A DNA stretch of 64,000 bases from Streptomyces sp. ITFR-21 (GCF_031844685.1 NZ_CP134605.1:5081001-5145000); one strand, 5' to 3'; positions 53,068 to 62,667 are shown, numbered from the stretch's first letter. Notes: generated by a model from the sequence alone, not told the origin. Program-made: numbers and translations.

Positions 53068-53952
53068 TCAGACGTCCCGTACGTTGACCGTCACGAACGC
53101 CGCGCCCAGTGTCGCCGCCGTGACGCAGGCCAGCACGATCAGCTGGAGCAGGCCGGTCTGGTCGTCGCTGCCGATCATCGGGATGCGGTAGAGGGAGGCC
53201 AGGGAGTTGGGCGAGGAGAACCTGATCAGGTTCTCGCGCAGCGAGTCCAGGCTGTCCGGCAGGAAGATCGCCACCAGCAGCGGCAGCAGCACCACGCCCA
53301 GCATGGTGGTGACCGCGCCGGCCGAGTGCCGCAGCAGGGTACCGACGGCGAGCGCGAGCAGGCCGAGCAGCGCCACGTACAGGCCGACGCCGACCGTCGC
53401 GCCGAGCCACTCGGAGCCGCTGGCGGTGGTCACCCCGTCCCTGATCACCACGCCCGGCTGCGTGCTGTCGCCGTCGTAGGACAGCACATCCTTGCCGGAC
53501 GTCACGCTCCAGCTCACCACCGCGGTGACCAGGCAGGCGACGGTCGTGGTGACGAAGGACACGGCGAAGAAGACGATCGCCTTGGCCGCCAGCACCCGGG
53601 AGCGCTGCGGGCACGAGGTGAAGGTGGTGCGGATCATGCCGGTGCCGTATTCGGAGCTGATCACCAGTACGCCGAGGGTGATGACCGCGAGCTGGCCCAG
53701 CAGCAGACCGAACAGGCCCGGCGCCAGGACCGGCACCGAGGTGTCGCTGCTGTTCGCGATCGGCACGACGATCAGCAGGTTGATGCCGATCACCAGGACC
53801 AACATCACGCCCAGCGTCCACATCGTGGAGCGCACCGACCAAATCTTGGTCCACTCCGAGCGCAGCGCGTGCGAGAGCCGGGTCCGCTCGACCGGGAGCT
53901 GCGAGGCGAACTGCCGAGCCTGCGGGTACGGGTACGTCTGCGGGCTCGTCAT
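53068..53952 (-). CDS. ABC-2-type transporter permease 1
   Basis: The 294-residue protein has a cytosolic start (RTRLSHALRSEWTKIWSVRSTMW) and six hydrophobic segments, with the conserved GVLVISSEYGTGMIRTTF of this permease family. It forms an exporter with the ATPase encoded immediately upstream; the two genes overlap by four bases (ATGA). The substrate is unknown. The paralogous permease is at 55364-56137. Confidence 0.9.
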   Translation of the reverse strand: MTSPQTYPYPQARQFASQLPVERTRLSHALRSEWTKIWSVRSTMWTLGVMLVLVIGINLLIVVPIANSSDTSVPVLAPGLFGLLLGQLAVITLGVLVISSEYGTGMIRTTFTSCPQRSRVLAAKAIVFFAVSFVTTTVACLVTAVVSWSVTSGKDVLSYDGDSTQPGVVIRDGVTTASGSEWLGATVGVGLYVALLGLLALAVGTLLRHSAGAVTTMLGVVLLPLLVAIFLPDSLDSLRENLIRFSSPNSLASLYRIPMIGSDDQTGLLQLIVLACVTAATLGAAFVTVNVRDV

Positions 53953-55190
53953 CGGATGTCCTGGTGGTCGGTGTCGGCGGAGTCCTGGGCGGGCGCGGGC
54001 GGTGCCACCGGGACCGTGGGCGCCGTGGGCGCCGTGGGCGCTGTGGGCGCGGCCGGTGCAGCGGGCGCGGCGAGTTCGGCCGGTGCGGGTGCGGGCAGTG
54101 CGGCCGGTGCCGGTACGGGTATCGGCCCGGTCGGCGCCACCGGTACGCGCGGCGGTCCGTACCCCTGCGGCGCCCCGTACCGCGGTTGCGGCGCCCCCGG
54201 CGCCCCCGGCTGCGGCGGTCGGCCCCAGGCCCCGGCCTCCTGCCGCGGTGCCTGCCGGAGGCCCTGGCGGGGGTCCTGCGTGGAGCGGTAGTCCACCGCG
54301 CCGCCGGTCAGCCGCATGTACGCCTCCTCCAACGACGCCTGGTGCGGGGAGAGCTCCCACAGCCGGACGTCCCGCTCGTGCGCGATGTCGCTGATCGTCG
54401 GCAGCGCGAGCCCGTCGACCCGCAACGCCCCGTCCTGCTGCGGCTGTACGGTGCCGCCCGCCGCGGTCAGCGCCTTGCTCAGCGTCTCCACCTGCTCGCC
54501 CCCGTCCGGGGTGCGCACCAGCGCGTATCCCGTCGAGTGCCGGGCGATGAAGTCCTTGACGCTCATGTCGGCGAGCAGCTGCCCCCGCCCGATCACGATC
54601 AGGTGGTCGGCGGTGAGCGCCATCTCGCTCATCAGGTGGCTGGAGACGAAGACCGTGCGGCCCTCGGCGGCCAGCCCCCGCATCAGGTTGCGCACCCAGT
54701 GGATGCCCTCGGGGTCCAGGCCGTTGACCGGCTCGTCGAAGAGCAGCACCTCGGGGTCGCCGAGCAGCGCGCCCGCGATGCCGAGCCGCTGCCCCATGCC
54801 CAGCGAGAACCCCTTGGAACGGTGGCCCGCCACCCCCTGCAGGCCCACGACCCCCAGCACCTCGTCCACCCGGCGGGCCGGGATGCCGGACAGCTGCGCC
54901 AGGCTCAGCAGGTGGTGCCGGGCGCTGCGCCCGCCGTGCACCGCCTTGGCGTCGAGCAGCGCCCCCACCCGGCGCGGCGCGTTGGGCAGCTTCCGGTACG
55001 GCAGCCCGCCGATCGTCACCTCCCCGGACGTCGGGGCGTCCAGACCCAGGATCATCCGCATCGTGGTGGACTTCCCCGACCCGTTGGGACCGAGGAAGCC
55101 GGTGACGGTGCCGGGCCGCACCTGGAACGACAGGTCGAACACGGCGGTCTTCGTGCCGTACTGCTTGGTCAGGCCCACTGCCTGGATCAT
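53949..55190 (-). CDS. ABC transporter ATP-binding protein 1, with a Pro/Ala-rich tail
   Basis: The ~413-residue protein has Walker A GFLGPNGSGKSTTMR (~residue 40), signature FSLGMGQRLGIAGALL, Walker B VLLFDEPVNGLDPEG and the switch histidine in SSHLMSEM. After residue ~300 a tail of about 110 residues is almost only Pro, Ala, Gly, Gln and Thr, including APTAPTAPTAPT. The ATG at 55190 is preferred over upstream GTGs. The tail is unusual for an ABC ATPase and may contact other membrane or polarisome proteins. Confidence 0.91.
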   Translation of the reverse strand: MIQAVGLTKQYGTKTAVFDLSFQVRPGTVTGFLGPNGSGKSTTMRMILGLDAPTSGEVTIGGLPYRKLPNAPRRVGALLDAKAVHGGRSARHHLLSLAQLSGIPARRVDEVLGVVGLQGVAGHRSKGFSLGMGQRLGIAGALLGDPEVLLFDEPVNGLDPEGIHWVRNLMRGLAAEGRTVFVSSHLMSEMALTADHLIVIGRGQLLADMSVKDFIARHSTGYALVRTPDGGEQVETLSKALTAAGGTVQPQQDGALRVDGLALPTISDIAHERDVRLWELSPHQASLEEAYMRLTGGAVDYRSTQDPRQGLRQAPRQEAGAWGRPPQPGAPGAPQPRYGAPQGYGPPRVPVAPTGPIPVPAPAALPAPAPAELAAPAAPAAPTAPTAPTAPTVPVAPPAPAQDSADTDHQDIR

Positions 55191-55363
55191 GCTCCGCCCC
55201 TCGTGTGCCACGGGAGCGCGTGCCCCCGTGGAGGAGGAAGCGTAGCGGGCGGGGTTCGGTTCCCCCCGCCCGCCGACAGGACCGCTGATGGGGCCTTCGA
55301 CGGCCCGGTGCGGGCCGCCGGCCGCCGGCCCGGTACGGGGCCCTCACGCGTCGCGGCCGCCGA

Positions 55364-56137
55364 TCAGGCGTCCCGCTTCTTCAGCACCGCGTAGCCGCCG
55401 AGCAGCGCCGCGACCACCCACACCGCCATGATGAGGATGCCGCCCCAGGGACCGTACGAGGTGTGTTCGCCGTCGGACGGGACGACCTGCATGATCTTCT
55501 GTCCGGCCTGGTCGGGGAAGTAGCGGGCCACCGTCTTCACCTTGGGCACCGCCGACAGGATCGGCGAGACCAGGAAGAAGAACGGCATCAGCACGCCCAG
55601 GCCCAGCATCGGGCTGCGCAGGACGGCCGCCGCGCCCACGCAGAACAGCACGATCAGCGTCATGTAGAGCCCGGCGCCGAACACCGCGCGCAGCACGCCG
55701 GGGTCGGAGATCTCCGCCCGGTGCGAGCCGAGCAGCGCCTGGCCGAGGAAGAACGTGATGAAACTGGTGGCCTCCCCGACCACCAGCGCCAGCACGCCGG
55801 CCACCGTGACCTTCGACAGGTAGAACTCGCCGCGCTGCGGCACCGCGGCCAGCGAGGTGCGGATCATGCCGGTGCTGTACTCGCTGGAGATCACCAGCAC
55901 ACCGAACACGATCAGTGCCAACTGCCCCAGCGTCATGCCGAAGAAGCTGGTGTTGGTCGGGTCGAAGGTCAGCCTGTCGGACTCGGACAGGCTGTCGAAG
56001 GTGTTGTTGAACACCAGGCAGATCACCGCGCCGAGCGCGACGGTGACCAGGAAGGCCAGGGCCAGCGTCCACACGGTGGACCGGACCGACCGGATCTTCG
56101 TCCACTCCGACTGGAGGACGGCCGAGGGCGCTGCCAT
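55364..56137 (-). CDS. ABC-2-type transporter permease 2
   Basis: The 257-residue protein (AAPSAVLQSEWTKIRSVRSTVWTLALAFLVTVALGA) has six membrane segments and the family motif GVLVISSEYSTGMIRTSL. It resembles permease 1 in sequence and topology, so the two gene pairs arose by tandem duplication. The ATG at 56137 is 1 base after the stop of its ATPase (TGAGATG). Confidence 0.9.
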   Translation of the reverse strand: MAAPSAVLQSEWTKIRSVRSTVWTLALAFLVTVALGAVICLVFNNTFDSLSESDRLTFDPTNTSFFGMTLGQLALIVFGVLVISSEYSTGMIRTSLAAVPQRGEFYLSKVTVAGVLALVVGEATSFITFFLGQALLGSHRAEISDPGVLRAVFGAGLYMTLIVLFCVGAAAVLRSPMLGLGVLMPFFFLVSPILSAVPKVKTVARYFPDQAGQKIMQVVPSDGEHTSYGPWGGILIMAVWVVAALLGGYAVLKKRDA

Positions 56138-56138
56138 C

Positions 56139-57215
56139 TCAACGCCTCTTTCCGGAACCGGGGTTGCGCCAGCCGGCGCCCCACTGCGGCGCCGCGGGCG
56201 CCTGCGGCTGACCGGGCTGGCCGGGCTGACCCGGTTGACCGGGCCCGCCGGCCTGCGCCGGCGGCTGCCCCGCCGGGACCGCCCCCACCCCCGACGGCCC
56301 CGACCCCAACGACCCTCCGGCGTGGTACTCAACCGACTCCGCGGTCAACTGCATAAACGCTTCCTCCAACGAAGCCCGCTGTGGGCTGAGTTCGTGCAGC
56401 ACCAGCTGGTGCTGGGCGGCCAGCTCACCGAGCTCGGCCGCGTCGCCGTCCTGGATCTCCAGCGAACCGTCGCCGGTCTCGACCACCGGGTGCCCGGCCC
56501 CGTGCATCACGTCCTTGAACCGCTCCACCTGCGGCGTGCGGATCCGTACGTAGGAACGGGAGTTCTGCGCGATGAAGTCCGCCATCGAGGTGTCCGCCAT
56601 CAGCCGGCCGCGGCCGATCACGATGAGGTGGTCGGCGGTGAGAGCCATCTCGCTCATCAGGTGGCTGGAGACGAAGACCGTACGGCCCTGCTCGGCCAGC
56701 CCCTTCATCAGGTTGCGGATCCAGTGGATGCCCTCGGGGTCCAGGCCGTTGACCGGTTCGTCGAACATCAGGATCTCGGGGTCGCCCAGCAGCGCCGCCG
56801 CGATGCCGAGCCGCTGCCCCATGCCCAGCGAGAACCCCTTGGAGCGCTTCCCGGCCACCGCCGTCAGGCCCACCGTCTCCAGCACCTCGTCCACCCGGCG
56901 CCGCGGAACGCGGTTGGACTGGGCGAGGCACAGCAGGTGGTTGTACGCGGTGCGCCCGCCGTGGATCGCCTTCGCGTCCAGCAGCGCGCCGATGTACTTC
57001 AGCGGCTCGCTGAGCTGCGCGTAGTGCTTGCCGTCGATGCGCACGTCGCCGCTGGACGGGGTGTCCAGGCCGAGCAGCATACGCATCGTCGTGGACTTGC
57101 CCGCGCCGTTGGGCCCGAGGAAGCCGGTCACCACGCCGGGGCGCACGGTGAAGGTCAGATGGTCGACTGCGGTCTTGTCCCCGTACCGCTTGGTGAGCCC
57201 CTGCAACTCAATCAT
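56139..57215 (-). CDS. ABC transporter ATP-binding protein 2
   Basis: The 358-residue protein has Walker A GFLGPNGAGKSTTMR, signature FSLGMGQRLGIAAALL, Walker B ILMFDEPVNGLDPEG and SSHLMSEM, closely matching ATP-binding protein 1 over the first ~300 residues. Its C-terminal tail is also low-complexity (QPPAQAGGPGQPGQPGQPGQ) but shorter. It is co-transcribed with permease 2 and lies next to filP. Confidence 0.92.
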   Translation of the reverse strand: MIELQGLTKRYGDKTAVDHLTFTVRPGVVTGFLGPNGAGKSTTMRMLLGLDTPSSGDVRIDGKHYAQLSEPLKYIGALLDAKAIHGGRTAYNHLLCLAQSNRVPRRRVDEVLETVGLTAVAGKRSKGFSLGMGQRLGIAAALLGDPEILMFDEPVNGLDPEGIHWIRNLMKGLAEQGRTVFVSSHLMSEMALTADHLIVIGRGRLMADTSMADFIAQNSRSYVRIRTPQVERFKDVMHGAGHPVVETGDGSLEIQDGDAAELGELAAQHQLVLHELSPQRASLEEAFMQLTAESVEYHAGGSLGSGPSGVGAVPAGQPPAQAGGPGQPGQPGQPGQPQAPAAPQWGAGWRNPGSGKRR

Positions 57216-57372
57216 GGGGCGAGGCTAGCAAGACACGGCGGAACCCCCGATCCCGACAGTGGAAGGCGGGGCGGGGGTTCCGGGAACTGCGGGCCAACAG
57301 CCGGTGCCGACGGGCGTCGCGGCCCGCCTCAGCACCTGCCGGACCCGTAGCGGGGCGGCCTCGTCCGACGCG

Positions 57373-58311
57373 TCAGCGGGACTGCTGCGCCGGAACGCCG
57401 CGGGAGATCGGCTCGTCGTCGACGGGAGAGCTGGCCGCCGCCACCGCGGCACCGGTCAGCGTCGCCAGCATCTCGCGGACGTTGGTCAGCTGCGCGTTGA
57501 TGCTGTCGCGGCGGTTGGTGAGCGCCGCCAGCTCGCGCTCGGACTCGCTGCGGATCCGGTCGGCCTTGGCGTTGGCGTCGGCCACGATGTCCTCGGACTG
57601 GCGCTGCGCGGTCTCCACGGTCTGCCGGGCGCGGCGCTCGGCGTCGGTACGCAGCTTCTCGGCCTCCAGACGGAGCTGCTCGGCGCGGTGCTCGATCTCC
57701 GCCAGGCGCTTCTCCGCCTTGGCCTGACGCGACGCCAGGTCGCGCTCGGACTGCTCGCGGCGCTTGGCCAGGTTGGTCTCGAAGTCCGCGGCGGCCTGGG
57801 CGGCCTTGGCGCGGGTCTCCTCGAAGAGCGCGTCGGCCTCCTCCCGCTTGGCCTGCGCGTCCTTCTGCGCGTCCGCGCGCAGCTGGGTGGCGTCGCCCTT
57901 CGCCTTGTCGACGATCCGGGCGCCCTCGTCCTCGGCCTTCGCCTTGCGGTCGTTGGCGAACGCCTCCGCGTCGTTGCGCACCTGCGAGGCGGCCGACTCG
58001 GCCAGCTCACGGTGCTGCTCGGCGGCGCGGCGGGCCTCCTCGCGCAGATCCTTCGCCTCCTCCTCGGCGAGGCGGAGGATCTTCTCCACACGCGCGCCGA
58101 GGCCCGCGTACGACGGCTCCGAGTCGTTCACCTGAGCCTGGGCGTTCTGGGTTTCGAGGTGCAGCTCCTCGATGCGCTTCTCCAGCGCGGTGATGCGGGT
58201 GAGGGCGCTGTCACGGTCGGCGACGAGCTTGGTGATGCGGTCGTCCACCTGTCCGCGGTCGTATCCGCGCCGCACGAGCTCGAAGCCGAAGGGGGAGGAA
58301 GTGTCGCTCAT
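57373..58311 (-). CDS. filP: FilP, coiled-coil cytoskeletal protein
   Basis: The 312-residue protein is nearly all coiled coil, rich in Ala, Glu, Arg and Lys, after a short DivIVA-like start FGFELVRRGYDRGQVDDRITKL. This is FilP (SCO5396 in S. coelicolor), which forms intermediate-filament-like networks near hyphal tips and interacts with DivIVA and Scy. The Pro-containing break near PSYAGLGARV separates the head coil from the rod. The gene follows scy on the same strand (102-base gap). Confidence 0.93.
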   Translation of the reverse strand: MSDTSSPFGFELVRRGYDRGQVDDRITKLVADRDSALTRITALEKRIEELHLETQNAQAQVNDSEPSYAGLGARVEKILRLAEEEAKDLREEARRAAEQHRELAESAASQVRNDAEAFANDRKAKAEDEGARIVDKAKGDATQLRADAQKDAQAKREEADALFEETRAKAAQAAADFETNLAKRREQSERDLASRQAKAEKRLAEIEHRAEQLRLEAEKLRTDAERRARQTVETAQRQSEDIVADANAKADRIRSESERELAALTNRRDSINAQLTNVREMLATLTGAAVAAASSPVDDEPISRGVPAQQSR

Positions 58312-58413
58312 GGGGTTCCTGTCGATTCAGACCGGTGAGGTGATAGAGGGAATCCTAGGGGCCCAGGCGGCGTGTCACCGAGCCATTGCGCATCAGGTAT
58401 GAAAAAGGTCCGC

Positions 58414-61400
58414 TCAATCGAGTGGAGCATCATCGATGCGCTTGCCGCTCGTTCGGGTGGTTCCGGCGCCGGCACCTGCGGCAACGGTGCTCTTGGGAAC
58501 CTCGCTGCCCGATGCGTCGAACGACTCCAACGCCTCCAGCACGTCCTGGACACGGGAGATCTCCGCGTTGATGTCCTGTCTGCGGCGCACCAGGATCTCC
58601 AGTTCTCTTCTGCCTTCGCCGACCATGCGTTCGGCCTCGGCACGGGCCTCCCTCTTGACCCGTTCCGCCTCGCGCTCGGCTTCGGCCTTCTTCTGGTCGG
58701 CCTCCTTGAGCAGGCTCTCGACCTTCTTGACGGCGGCGATCCGTACCTTGCTCGCCTCCGACGTGGCCGTGGACTTGATCTCGGCGGCCTTCGCCTCCGC
58801 CTCGGCGAGCTGCTCGGTGGCGGCCGCGACCAGTTTGTCCACCCGCTCGCCCACCGACTTCATCGCCTCCGCGGCCTCCTTGCGGGCCCGCTCGTGCAAC
58901 TCGTCGACCTCGGCCTCGACCCGGGTCCGCAGCTCTTCGGTGCGTTCCCTTATGGCGGTCTGGTCCTGGCGGGCTTCGCGCAGCATCGTATCGGCGTCGG
59001 TCCTGGCCCGCTCGACCAGCCCGTTGGCCTCCAGGGTGGCCTCGTTGACCAGCCGGTCGGCCTCGGCGCGGGCCGCGCCCACCATCGAGTCCGACCGCTC
59101 CTCGGCGACGGCGGCGGTCTTGCGCGCCTCGGCCTGCGCCTTGCCGATCAGCTCGTCGGCCTGCTCGGCGGCCTCGCTGCGGCGCTTGTTGGCCGCCTCC
59201 CGGGCCTGGTCCAGGATGCGCTGCGACTCGTTGCGGGCGTGCTCCGCGTCGCGTTCCGCGGTGTCCAGCGCCTCCCTGGCCAGGATACCGAGCCGCTCGG
59301 CCTCCTCGCGGGCCTTGCCGATCAGCTGATCGGCCTGCCCGGCGGCGTCGGTACGCATCCGGTTGGCGTCGTCGCGCGCCTCGGCGCGCAGCCGGTCGGA
59401 CTCCTCGATCGCCTCGTTGACCTGATGGTCCGCCAGCGCGCGGGCCGCCTCGGCCTCTTCCCTGCTCTCCCGGCGGACCCGCGCCGCGTCCTCGGCGGCC
59501 CGGTCCCGCTCGGAGTTGGCGTCGGCGTGCATCCGGTCCGCCTCGCCCTGCGCGTCGGCGCGCAGCTGCTGCGCCGCGTGCTCGGCGGCCGACCGCAGCC
59601 CGGCGATCTCCTGCTCGGCCTCCTGGCGCAGGTGCGCGACGGAGTCCCGTACCTGGTGGGCGGTCTGCTCGGCGGCACTGACCAGCTCGGCGGCGCGCTG
59701 CTCGGCCTCGGCGACCAGCCGGTCCGCCTCGGCGGCGGCCTCCTCGACCCGGCGGCGGGCGGCGGCCAGCAGCTCCTCGCTCTCCCGGCCGGCCCGCGCC
59801 CGCTCCTGCTCGGCGTCGGCGCGGGCCGCGCCCAGCAGCTCCTCGGCCTCCCGGCGGCGCCGGTTCGCCTCCTCCTGGGCGGCGACCAGCGCCTCGTCGG
59901 CCTCCAGCCCGATCCGCTCGGCGGCGGTGGCGGCGTCGGCGCGCACCCGGTCCGCGGTCTCCTGCGCCTCGGTCCGCAGCCGCTCGGCGTCCGCGGTGGC
60001 CTCCGCCTGGAGCCGTACCGCGATGTTCTCGCCCTCGGCGCGGGTCTGCGCCGCGTCGGCGGCGGCTTCGTCCCGCAGCCGCACCGCCTCGGTCTCGGCC
60101 TGTTCCCGCAGGGCGCGGACCCGCTCCGCGGTCTCCGTCCGCAGCCGCTCGGCCTCCTGCTCGGCCTCGCCGCGGACCCGGTCCGCCTCGGCGTTGGCCT
60201 CCCGCAGGCCCTGCTCGGCCGAGGCGACCCGCGCCTCGGCCTCCTCGCGCAGCCGGACCAGATCGGACTCGGCCTCGGCGCGCATGCGGGCCACCGAGGC
60301 GTCCGCCTCGGCCCGCTGCTCCTGGGCGGCCCGATCGGCCTCGTCCCGTACCGCGGCGGCCTGCCGCTCCGCCTCGGTCCGCAGCTCCTCGGCCTCGGCG
60401 CGGGCGGCCCGCAGCGCCTCCTCGGCCTTGCCGTTCAGCGCGGAGGCGCGCTCCACGGACTCGGTACGCATCCGGTCCGCCTCGGCGGCGGCGCTCTGCC
60501 GTACCTCCTCGCCGTCCGCCTTGGCCTTGGCCAGCAGCTCCTCGGCCCTGCTGGCGGCCTCCTCGATCTGCTGCACCGCCTCACGGCGGGCCTCGCCGCG
60601 GATCCGCTCGCCCTCGGCGACCGCGTCGGCCCGCAGCTGCTCGGCCTCCCCGCGCAGCCGCCGGGCCTCCTCCTGGAGCTCTACGGTCCTGGCCCGGTAC
60701 TCCTCGGTGTCGTCCTTGGCGGCGCCCCGCAGCTCCTGGGCGGACGCCTCGGCCTCGGCCCGCAGCCGCTGGCCCTCCGCCTCGGCCTCGCCGCGGATCC
60801 GCTCGGCCTCGTCGGCGGCGGACTTCGTGGTGGAGCGGGCGTCCTCGGACGCCTTGGTAAGGATCTCCTCGGCGGACCTGGCGGCTTGCGCGAGCTGCGC
60901 CGCCGCGTCCTCCGAGGCCGCCGCGCGGGCCGCCTCGGTGGCCTCCACCGTGATCCGCTCGGCCCGGGCACGGGCGTCCGCGACGGTCTGCTCGGCCTCC
61001 GCCTTGGCCGCCTCGACCTCCCGGGTGGCCTCGTTGACCATCCGGGCGATCTCGGCCCTGGCGGTACGGGTCCGCTGCTCGTTCTCCGACTCGGCGGCCG
61101 CCAGCCGCTTGGCGGCGCCCGCGGCGGCCTCCTCGCGCAGCCGCTCGGCCTCCGCGCGGGACGTCCGCAGTGCCTCGTCCGCCTCCCGCAGCCGCTCCTC
61201 GGCCAGCCGGGACAGCTCGATCGCCCGGGTCCTGGCCTCGTCGGACTCGCTGCGGGTGGTGGTGCGCAGCTGCTCGGCCTCGGCGGTGGCCTCCTGGGCC
61301 TGCGCGGACGCGGCGGTCAGCAGCCGCTCGGCGTCCGTACGGGCCCGGCGCAGCAGCTGCTCGGCCTCGGTGCGGGCCGCCTCGGCGTCCGCGGCCAGCC

Positions 61401-61971
61401 GCTGGCCGGTCTGCTCGGCGATCCGGTTCGCCTCGGCGTGCGCGGCGGCCAGCGCGGCCTCGGACTCGGCGCGGGTCTCGTCCAGCAGCCGACGGGCCTG
61501 CGACTCGCTGCGGGCCCGCAGCTGCTCGGCCCAGGCCACGTTCTCGTTGACGTGCGTCTCGACGGTGGCCCGGCGCTCGGCCAGCTCCTCGTCGAGCTGA
61601 CGGCGGCGGGCGATGGCCTCGGCGTGCCACTCGGCCTCGAAACGGGCCTGGTGCTCGGCCTGCTCCTGGAGCAGCCGCTGGGTCTGGGCACGGGCGTCGC
61701 GCAGCTCGCGCTCGGCGTCGGCGCGCAGCTGGTCGGCCTGGATCTGGGCGTTGCGGAGCAGCTGGTCGGCCTGGTGGCCGAGGTTGTCGTACGCAGGGCG
61801 GGACGCGAGATTGCGTCGCGCCTCGTGCAGCTTGGCGCGCAGCACCTCGACCTGGTATCCGAGGTCGTCGGCGTGGTCGACGGCCTTGCCCCGCTCGGTC
61901 CGCAGCCGTTCCATCTCTGCTTCGAGCAGGGAGAGGTGGTCGTCAGCCCGGTAGCTGTCGTTGCCCCGCAC
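58414..61971 (-). CDS. scy: Scy, large coiled-coil polarity scaffold
   Basis: About 1185 residues, almost entirely coiled coil built of Ala/Glu/Arg-rich units with hendecad-like spacing (EAERLR, EAERIR and similar repeated throughout). It starts with a conserved head DDHLSLLEAEMERLRTERGKAVDHADDLGYQVEVLRAKLHEARRNL. Scy (SCO5397) assembles the tip-organising complex with DivIVA and FilP and controls branching. I prefer the GTG at 61971, which matches my memory of the S. coelicolor start; a GTG at 62004 is also in frame. S. coelicolor Scy is 1326 residues as I recall, so this one is shorter, probably by loss of repeat units. Confidence 0.92.
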   Translation of the reverse strand: MRGNDSYRADDHLSLLEAEMERLRTERGKAVDHADDLGYQVEVLRAKLHEARRNLASRPAYDNLGHQADQLLRNAQIQADQLRADAERELRDARAQTQRLLQEQAEHQARFEAEWHAEAIARRRQLDEELAERRATVETHVNENVAWAEQLRARSESQARRLLDETRAESEAALAAAHAEANRIAEQTGQRLAADAEAARTEAEQLLRRARTDAERLLTAASAQAQEATAEAEQLRTTTRSESDEARTRAIELSRLAEERLREADEALRTSRAEAERLREEAAAGAAKRLAAAESENEQRTRTARAEIARMVNEATREVEAAKAEAEQTVADARARAERITVEATEAARAAASEDAAAQLAQAARSAEEILTKASEDARSTTKSAADEAERIRGEAEAEGQRLRAEAEASAQELRGAAKDDTEEYRARTVELQEEARRLRGEAEQLRADAVAEGERIRGEARREAVQQIEEAASRAEELLAKAKADGEEVRQSAAAEADRMRTESVERASALNGKAEEALRAARAEAEELRTEAERQAAAVRDEADRAAQEQRAEADASVARMRAEAESDLVRLREEAEARVASAEQGLREANAEADRVRGEAEQEAERLRTETAERVRALREQAETEAVRLRDEAAADAAQTRAEGENIAVRLQAEATADAERLRTEAQETADRVRADAATAAERIGLEADEALVAAQEEANRRRREAEELLGAARADAEQERARAGRESEELLAAARRRVEEAAAEADRLVAEAEQRAAELVSAAEQTAHQVRDSVAHLRQEAEQEIAGLRSAAEHAAQQLRADAQGEADRMHADANSERDRAAEDAARVRRESREEAEAARALADHQVNEAIEESDRLRAEARDDANRMRTDAAGQADQLIGKAREEAERLGILAREALDTAERDAEHARNESQRILDQAREAANKRRSEAAEQADELIGKAQAEARKTAAVAEERSDSMVGAARAEADRLVNEATLEANGLVERARTDADTMLREARQDQTAIRERTEELRTRVEAEVDELHERARKEAAEAMKSVGERVDKLVAAATEQLAEAEAKAAEIKSTATSEASKVRIAAVKKVESLLKEADQKKAEAEREAERVKREARAEAERMVGEGRRELEILVRRRQDINAEISRVQDVLEALESFDASGSEVPKSTVAAGAGAGTTRTSGKRIDDAPLD

Positions 61972-62069
61972 TCCGCGGTCCCATCGGTCTCCTGGCGTCC
62001 TCACCCGCCAACCGGGTGAGATTCTCGGTACTTCCGCCGGTCACTCTACCGGGCAGCGCGGGGGTTGGG

Positions 62070-62513
62070 TCAGTGGTCCAGACGGCTGCGGTCCTTCTGC
62101 GAGGTGACGATCTCGGTCAGCACCCCGTGGCAGTCCTTGGGGTGCAGGAAGGTGATCCGCGACTCCATCGAACCGCGCCGCGGGGCGTCGTACAGCACTC
62201 GTACGCCCTTGTCCCTGATGGCCTCGGAATCGGTGTCGACGTCGGCGGTGCCGAACGCGACGTGGTGCACGCCCTCGCCGTTCTTGGCCAGCCACCTGCC
62301 GACCGCGGAGTCCTCCCGGGTGGGCTCCAGCAGCTGGAGATAGGAGGCGCCGCCGTCGGAGGTCCCGTTGATCCTGAGCATCGCCTCGCGCACCCCCTGC
62401 TCCTCGTTGACCTCGCTGTGGCACACCTCGAAGCCGTACGTGGCACGGTAGAACTCTACGGTCGTGTCGAGGTCGAAGCAGGCGATCCCGATGTGGTCGA
62501 TGCGCGTCAGCAT
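62070..62513 (-). CDS. mce: Methylmalonyl-CoA epimerase
   Basis: It interconverts the (R) and (S) forms of methylmalonyl-CoA, between propionyl-CoA carboxylase and the B12-dependent mutase. The ~147-residue protein is a glyoxalase/VOC fold: LTRIDHIGIACFDLD with the metal histidine, LQLLEPT, GEGVHHVAFG, and the metal glutamate in GVLTEIV. The ATG at 62513 fits family length; an in-frame upstream ATG reads through a tandem repeat. It is divergent from the thiolase gene. Confidence 0.93.
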   Translation of the reverse strand: MLTRIDHIGIACFDLDTTVEFYRATYGFEVCHSEVNEEQGVREAMLRINGTSDGGASYLQLLEPTREDSAVGRWLAKNGEGVHHVAFGTADVDTDSEAIRDKGVRVLYDAPRRGSMESRITFLHPKDCHGVLTEIVTSQKDRSRLDH

Positions 62514-62534
62514 GCGCCCAGTGCACCGCACGCC

Positions 62535-62566
62535 CTCATGGTCACGCAACCTCATGGTCACGCAAC
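62535..62566. repeat. Perfect 16-bp tandem repeat upstream of mce
   Basis: CTCATGGTCACGCAAC occurs twice head to tail (62535-62550, 62551-62566), 22 bases before the mce start. It may be a slippage product or a doubled regulatory element of the divergent mce/thiolase promoters. Confidence 0.8.
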
Positions 62567-62667
62567 GTGCGGGCCGTCACATGGTCCGCCCGGTGACCGC
62601 GGGACTACCGCTCAGTACATTGAGGTAACCATCGTTAACCCGACTCTTCAGTCGAAGGGGCCGCACC

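Noticed and set aside
58372..62019. A 1215-residue frame on the plus strand, rich in Leu, Gly and Arg
   Set aside because: It is the mirror of scy. The minus strand encodes a regular coiled coil with normal codon use and a conserved head, while the plus frame is low-complexity without domains.
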